From an uncultured Campylobacter sp. (GTDB taxonomy: Bacteria; Campylobacterota; Campylobacteria; Campylobacterales; Campylobacteraceae): 10,146 nt of DNA. Position 1 is the stretch's first letter. Every line of letters starts with the position of its first letter. This document shows positions 6,232-10,146 of the stretch, piece after piece. Where the stretch lies: NCBI RefSeq assembly GCF_938030785.1, contig NZ_CALHIK010000132.1:1-10146 (forward strand). The letters are read 5' to 3'. The position numbers and the translations under genes were made by a program. Below the pieces are notes generated by a model that saw nothing but the letters and a program-made list of their open reading frames with translations, was not told the DNA's origin and made no database searches.

Positions 6232-7698
6232 TTAAAATAGCGCCTCATCCATCTCCGCGGGCTTTTGCAGCCCCATTAGCTTTAGCACGGTCGCTGCGAC
6301 GTTGCTAAGCCCAAGTCCGCTTTTTAGTTCGCGCACGCCCTCGCCCGCGACGAAACAAAACACGTCAAAGGTCGTGTGGTTGGTTAAAATTTCGCCGTCT
6401 GCGTCTCGCATCGCCTCGCAGTTGCCGTGATCGCTGATCTGAACGTAGGCGTAATCGTGCGCCTTCGCCGCGCTTAAAATTTTACCGATGCACTCATCCA
6501 CCGCCTCTACCGCCTTCACCGCGGCGTCATAATTGCCCGTGTGGCCGACCATATCGCCGTTTGCGAAATTTACGACGATGAAATCGATCCCCGCTTCGAT
6601 ACCGCGGATCACCGCATCGCACACCGCTGGCGCGCTCATCTGCGGCTGCTCATCGTAGGTTTTTACTTTCGGGCTTGGTATCAGCACACGAGTTTCGTTC
6701 GGCAGCGGCTCCTCGACGCCGCCGTTAAAGAAAAACGTCACGTGCGCGTATTTTTCGGTCTCAGCGGTGTGAAGCTGCGTAAGACCGGCTTCCGCGATCA
6801 CTTCGCAAAGCGTGTTTTTAAGCACGGGCTTCTTAAAAAGCAGAGGAAATTTAAAACTCGCGTCGTATTCGCTCATCGTGATTAAATTTTTCACGACGAA
6901 CTTTCGCTCAAATTCGCCGAAACTCTCATCGCCCAAAGCCGCGCAAAGCTCTCTAGCGCGATCGTTTCTAAAATTTATAAAAATCACTCCGTCATCCACG
7001 CCGATACCGCTAAAGCCGTTAAAGCTCGCAGGCTCGATAAACTCGTCGCTCACGCCGCACTCGTAGCTTTGCAGCACATACTCGCTAGGCGAAATTTCAA
7101 GCGGCGCCGCTTCGCCCATAAGCACGTCGTAAGCGCGCTTTACGCGATCAAAGCGCTTGTCGCGATCCATCGCGTAAAAGCGCCCGCACACGCTGCCGAC
7201 TTTAAATTTAGCCTGTAGGTGCTTTAAAAATTCCGCCCCGCTGCTCGGCGAAACGTCGCGCCCGTCGGTGATAGCGTGCGCCCAGGTCTCGCAACCCGCA
7301 TTCTGAGCTATCTCGCAGATCGCGTCGAAATGGCGCAGGTGCGAATGCACGCCGCCGTCGCTGTAAAGCCCTATGACGTGCAACCTGCGGCACTTTGAAA
7401 GCAGGCTTTGCAGCGCTTCGTTTTTCTCAAGCGAGCCCTCATCGATCGCGCGATCGATTTTGACTAGGTTTTGATACAGAATTCTACCGCTTCCGATCGT
7501 CATGTGCCCCACTTCGCTGTTTCCCATCTGCCCCTGCGGCAAGCCCACGGCAAGCCCGGAGGTGCGCAGCAGCGTATTCGGCACGTTTTTAAAAAGATAA
7601 TCATAGGCGGGCTTTTTTGCGTTTGCGAATGCGTTAAATTTATCGCTCGCGTTAAAGCCGATGCCGTCGGTGATGAGTAAAATCGTCTTTTGCCCCAT
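6232..7698 (-). CDS. gpmI: 2,3-bisphosphoglycerate-independent phosphoglycerate mutase
   Basis: This enzyme interconverts 3- and 2-phosphoglycerate in glycolysis and gluconeogenesis using two divalent metal ions (usually manganese) and a phosphoserine intermediate. The 488-residue protein is slightly shorter than the roughly 510 of many bacteria and similar to other Campylobacter forms. ATG follows GGAG (7704-7707) by five bases. Metal-site Asp11 lies in LLITDGIGF, and the catalytic serine is Ser61 in MGNSEVGHMTIGSGR. The phosphotransferase insert contains HAITDGRDVSPSSG. The later metal ligands lie in FANGDMVGHTG, SDHGNCE and NHTTFD. The gene is the first of the minus-strand run and diverges from mraY. 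Confidence 0.97.
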   Translation of the reverse strand: MGQKTILLITDGIGFNASDKFNAFANAKKPAYDYLFKNVPNTLLRTSGLAVGLPQGQMGNSEVGHMTIGSGRILYQNLVKIDRAIDEGSLEKNEALQSLLSKCRRLHVIGLYSDGGVHSHLRHFDAICEIAQNAGCETWAHAITDGRDVSPSSGAEFLKHLQAKFKVGSVCGRFYAMDRDKRFDRVKRAYDVLMGEAAPLEISPSEYVLQSYECGVSDEFIEPASFNGFSGIGVDDGVIFINFRNDRARELCAALGDESFGEFERKFVVKNLITMSEYDASFKFPLLFKKPVLKNTLCEVIAEAGLTQLHTAETEKYAHVTFFFNGGVEEPLPNETRVLIPSPKVKTYDEQPQMSAPAVCDAVIRGIEAGIDFIVVNFANGDMVGHTGNYDAAVKAVEAVDECIGKILSAAKAHDYAYVQISDHGNCEAMRDADGEILTNHTTFDVFCFVAGEGVRELKSGLGLSNVAATVLKLMGLQKPAEMDEALF

Positions 7699-7725
7699 TT
7701 TGGCTCCTAAATTTCGTCTAAATTT

Positions 7726-7759
7726 CGCCGCGCTGGCCTTTTGAGGCGGATCTGCGGCG
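7726..7759 (-). promoter_or_regulatory. Nested hairpin in the gpmI leader
   Basis: CGCCGC (7726-7731) pairs with GCGGCG (7754-7759). Inside it, GCCT (7736-7739) pairs with AGGC (7744-7747) around a four-base loop. If transcription starts at the promoter called nearby, this lies in a leader of about 70 bases before gpmI. It does not match any riboswitch class I recognise and may be only structural or chance. On the + strand it is followed by TGTTTTTA, which resembles a terminator, but no gene reads into it from that side. Confidence 0.3.
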
Positions 7760-7776
7760 CTGTTTTTACGAGCGGC

Positions 7777-7805
7777 ATTATACTTTCTTTTGGCAAATGC
7801 GGCAA
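7777..7805 (-). promoter_or_regulatory. Sigma70-type promoter for the gpmI run
   Basis: On the minus strand a perfect TATAAT -10 (7782-7777) is preceded by AG, giving an extended -10 feel. A TTGCCG -35 (7805-7800, four of six matches to TTGACA) lies exactly 17 bases upstream. The predicted start is near 7770, about 70 bases before the gpmI ATG. It is the best promoter match in the window and is well placed to drive gpmI and possibly the fatty acid genes behind it. Confidence 0.6.
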
Positions 7806-7842
7806 AATTTCATCCGCCCTAAAAGCTAAATTTTACCTCTTT

Positions 7843-7872
7843 TATACTAAAATGCGCGTTTTCATATAAAAT
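7843..7872 (+). promoter_or_regulatory. Possible -10 elements upstream of mraY
   Basis: Two hexamer-like elements lie before mraY on the + strand: TATACT (7843-7848), after a T-rich run, and TATAAA (7865-7870), followed by AT. Neither has a -35 box at 17 bases. T-rich DNA ahead of the first one resembles Campylobacter promoters. The mraY-murD cluster must start in this divergent gap unless read from further away, but I cannot choose between the two. Confidence 0.25.
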
Positions 7873-7896
7873 TTCATAAAATTTAAAAGGCAAACT

Positions 7897-8961
7897 TTGT
7901 TTTATTATCTCTATCATCTTACGAATATAAATTTTTTCCAATACATCACCGCGCGCGCAGGGCTTGCATTTTTTATCGCTTTTTGTTTTTCGGTCTGGGC
8001 TATGCCGCGGTTTATCCGCTGGGCGCAAAATAGACACGCCGCGCAGCCCATCTACGAGCTCGCGCCCCAAAACCATCAGAAAAAGAGCAAAACCCCGACG
8101 ATGGGCGGGCTCGTTTTCGTTACCGCCGCGGTGCTCGCAAGCCTGCTGTGCGCCAAGCTAAACAACGTCTTCGTGCTATGCGGACTGCTTTGTTTGGTGG
8201 GCTTTGGATACATAGGCTTTAAGGACGATATCTCTAAAATTTTAGGCCGCCAAAACCATGCAGGTCTTAGTGCACGGGCTAAATTTGCACTGCAAAATTT
8301 CTTGGCGTTTCTGATCGGGGCTACGCTTTATGCTTTTAGCGATCTGGGCGGGGAATTTTTCGTGCCGTTTTTTAAGTACCCTCTGCTAAATTTATGGATC
8401 TTCGCGCCGCTGTTTTGGACGATCGTGATAAGCGCTAGCTCAAACGCGGTAAATTTAACCGACGGATTAGACGGGCTAGCGACCATTCCGTCGGTGTTTT
8501 CGCTCTGCAGCTTGGGCGTATTTGCCTATCTTTGCGGGCATGCGATCTACTCGCAATATCTCTTGCTACCGCGCGTCGCGGGCGCGGGCGAGGTCTGCAT
8601 CATCGTCTCGGCGCTGATCGGCGCACTGCTTGGATTTTTGTGGTTCAACTGCTATCCCGCCGAAGTCTTTATGGGCGATAGCGGCAGCCTCAGCGTGGGC
8701 GCGTTTTTAGGATACTGCGCGGTCATCACGAAAAACGAAATTTTACTCATAATGATCGGCTTCGTCTTCGTCATCGAAACGCTCAGCGTGATCTTACAGG
8801 TGGGCAGCTTTAAAATTTTCAAACGCAGAATTTTCCTGATGGCGCCGATACACCACCATTTCGAGCTTAAAGGCTGGGTCGAGAACAAAATCATCATCCG
8901 CTTTTGGATCATCGCGCTGATCGCAAATATCATAGCGCTGACGTCGCTGAAACTAAGATAA
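7897..8961 (+). CDS. mraY: Phospho-N-acetylmuramoyl-pentapeptide transferase
   Basis: This inner-membrane enzyme moves phospho-MurNAc-pentapeptide from UDP to undecaprenyl phosphate, making lipid I. The 354-residue protein starts at TTG 7897, six bases after AAAAGG (7885-7890). A later start would cut off the conserved N-terminal segment. About ten hydrophobic segments alternate with polar loops, as in the family. Conserved sites are TPTMGGL (66-72), the aspartate pair Asp110-Asp111 in GFKDDISK, NAVNLTDGLDGLA (183-195), FMGDSGSLSVG (258-268) and the MAPIHHHFEL loop (315-324, His319-321). These mark MraY rather than WecA. The stop is followed 18 bases later by a small frame and then murD. Confidence 0.97.
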   Translation: MFYYLYHLTNINFFQYITARAGLAFFIAFCFSVWAMPRFIRWAQNRHAAQPIYELAPQNHQKKSKTPTMGGLVFVTAAVLASLLCAKLNNVFVLCGLLCLVGFGYIGFKDDISKILGRQNHAGLSARAKFALQNFLAFLIGATLYAFSDLGGEFFVPFFKYPLLNLWIFAPLFWTIVISASSNAVNLTDGLDGLATIPSVFSLCSLGVFAYLCGHAIYSQYLLLPRVAGAGEVCIIVSALIGALLGFLWFNCYPAEVFMGDSGSLSVGAFLGYCAVITKNEILLIMIGFVFVIETLSVILQVGSFKIFKRRIFLMAPIHHHFELKGWVENKIIIRFWIIALIANIIALTSLKLR

Positions 8962-8979
8962 AATGCGAGCGCAGATTAA

Positions 8980-9078
8980 ATGTGGCTTTTTGAAAGATGC
9001 GAGAGAAACGGCGAAATGAGCGAACTTAGCGCCGATGAGATAACTCAAATTTTATGGGGCGAAAGGGGAGAAAAATGA
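8980..9078 (+). CDS. Possible small protein between mraY and murD
   Basis: A 32-codon frame runs from ATG 8980 to TGA 9076-9078. Its stop overlaps the murD start in the ATGA arrangement typical of translationally coupled genes. The peptide starts MWLFERCERNGEMSEL and ends ILWGERGEK. It is polar, charged and slightly acidic overall, with no signal or membrane segment, and I do not recognise it. The ribosome site for ATG 8980 is weak. A second in-frame ATG at 9016 sits behind GAGAGA and would give 20 residues. The strong murD ribosome site (AAGGGGAG) lies inside the frame. It may be a real small gene, a leader that couples mraY and murD translation, or simply open spacer. Confidence 0.4.
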   Translation: MWLFERCERNGEMSELSADEITQILWGERGEK

Positions 9079-10146
9079 AAAAATCGCTATTTGGCTACGG
9101 GCTTACGACCAAAGCGATCGCCGAGCACTGCCGCGACGAAGGCGGCTACTGGGAGATCTACGACGATAAATTTGAAATTTCTTCGGGCGCGCCGAAGCTG
9201 GACGAGTTCGGCAACGCGCTTTTAAACCCAAGCGAGTTCGATCCCGCCGCAAGCGAGCTTGAGATCCCAAGCCCGGGCTTTCCGCCGTATCACGAGCTGG
9301 TGCGAAAGGCACGGAATTTAATCAGCGAATACGATTATTTCGACGATTACAAAGGCCTTAAAATTTGGATCAGCGGCACGAACGGCAAGACGACGACGAC
9401 GAAGATGATGCAGCACCTGCTCGAGCGATACGGCTCGCAAATGGGCGGCAATGTGGGCGTCCCGCTTGCAAAGCTTGATAAAAGCGCTAAAATTTGGGTG
9501 CTGGAGACGAGTTCGTTTACGCTGCACTACACCAAGCATGCGTGCCCCGACATCTACGTGCTGCTTGCGATCACGCCCGATCATCTCAGTTGGCACGGCG
9601 ATTTTGCGGAGTATGAGCGCGCTAAACTCTCGCCGCTGTTAGCGATGCGCGAAGGCTCCGTGGCGCTGATCCCGCGCGCCTACGAAAACTCCGCCGTCGC
9701 GCAAAATAGCCTAGCGAGCGTGATCTGCTACGAGGATGAAGCGGATCTGGCACAAAAATTCGGCATCGGTTTAGGCGAGATAAAATTCCGTACTCCGTTT
9801 TTGATAGACGCGCTTTTGGCGCTGTGTGTGGAGAAAATTTTATTCGACAGATGCGACGTCGCGCGACTGAATGACTTCGTGATCGAAGGCAATAAACTAG
9901 AGGAATTTACCGACGCGCGCGGCAGAATCTGGGTCAATGACACGAAGGCCACTAACATCGATGCGTGCGCGCAAGCCCTTAAACGATATGCCGGGCGCAA
10001 AATACATCTGATCCTTGGCGGCGATGATAAGGGCGTGGATCTGCACCCGCTTTTTGCGGAGTTTAAAAAATACGATCTACAAATTTACGCAATCGGCTCA
10101 AATACCGATAAAATCGTACTTTTATGTGGCGAATACGGACTTCCTT
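9075..10146 (+). CDS. murD: UDP-N-acetylmuramoyl-L-alanine--D-glutamate ligase (3' end beyond window)
   Basis: This cytoplasmic Mur ligase uses ATP to add D-glutamate to UDP-MurNAc-L-alanine. The ATG at 9075 follows AAGGGGAG (9063-9070) by four bases. 357 codons are visible before the window ends. Campylobacter MurD is about 400 residues, so roughly 45 are missing. The N-terminal domain has the compact GYGLTTKAIAEH form and IPSPGFPP (64-71). The ATP loop GTNGKTTTT is at 101-109, LETSSF at 143-148, and TPDHLSWHG at 167-175. The likely carbamylated lysine is Lys184 in YERAKL. VNDTKATN (287-294) and LGGDDKG (314-320) follow, as in the family. It is part of the mraY cluster, and no separate promoter is seen. 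Confidence 0.96.
   Translation, partial: MKKSLFGYGLTTKAIAEHCRDEGGYWEIYDDKFEISSGAPKLDEFGNALLNPSEFDPAASELEIPSPGFPPYHELVRKARNLISEYDYFDDYKGLKIWISGTNGKTTTTKMMQHLLERYGSQMGGNVGVPLAKLDKSAKIWVLETSSFTLHYTKHACPDIYVLLAITPDHLSWHGDFAEYERAKLSPLLAMREGSVALIPRAYENSAVAQNSLASVICYEDEADLAQKFGIGLGEIKFRTPFLIDALLALCVEKILFDRCDVARLNDFVIEGNKLEEFTDARGRIWVNDTKATNIDACAQALKRYAGRKIHLILGGDDKGVDLHPLFAEFKKYDLQIYAIGSNTDKIVLLCGEYGLP

Noticed and set aside
6541..7393. Long frames on both strands inside gpmI
   Set aside because: They are by-products of GC-rich codon usage in gpmI. The gpmI frame contains all the catalytic motifs and the others none.
7819..8076. An 85-codon minus-strand frame across the gpmI-mraY gap and the start of mraY
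   Set aside because: It lies antisense to the conserved mraY N-terminus and its translation resembles no protein I know. It is a shadow of mraY.
1..10146. CRISPR arrays, tRNA or rRNA genes, insertion sequences, phage attachment sites
   Set aside because: I saw no regularly spaced repeats, tRNA-like cloverleaf ends, transposase motifs or flanking target duplications.

Overview
The window is chromosomal DNA from a Campylobacter-type epsilonproteobacterium (Campylobacterota). The MraY, MurD, AccA, FabF, FabG, ACP and GpmI proteins all read as Campylobacter versions. Coding regions are fairly GC-rich, while AAATTT words (TAAATTT, GCTAAATTT) are scattered everywhere. This combination fits the higher-GC oral campylobacters (gracilis/showae/rectus/curvus type) better than C. 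jejuni. The species assignment is an inference, because no rRNA or other species marker is present.

Layout: (1) 1-227, + strand: the 3' end of a sodium-dependent (NSS family) transporter. (2) 345-1172, + strand: an unrecognised 275-residue exported or membrane-anchored protein. Its 5' end has native base composition but its body is strikingly AT-rich, which makes it the clearest accessory-looking locus here. (3) 1173-1500: a gene-poor spacer ending in a perfect stem-loop that overlaps the rho stop codon. (4) 1501-7698, - strand: a compact run transcribed gpmI, fabG, acpP, fabF, accA, rho. A good sigma70-type promoter lies upstream of gpmI, and acpP may have its own internal promoter. (5) 7897 to the window end, + strand: mraY, a possible 32-codon reading frame, and murD (cut by the window end). 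This cluster diverges from gpmI.

Functionally, the minus-strand run combines glycolytic phosphoglycerate mutase, the malonyl-CoA/fatty-acid elongation core (AccA, ACP, FabF, FabG) and transcription termination factor Rho. The plus-strand cluster makes cell-wall precursors: MraY makes lipid I and MurD adds D-glutamate to UDP-MurNAc-L-Ala. Most of the window is ordinary housekeeping DNA, and I found no convincing new multi-gene system. The observations most worth a second look are the mosaic AT-rich protein at 345-1172, the small frame coupled to murD, the rho stop codon embedded in its own terminator stem, and the unidentified spacer at 1173-1480.
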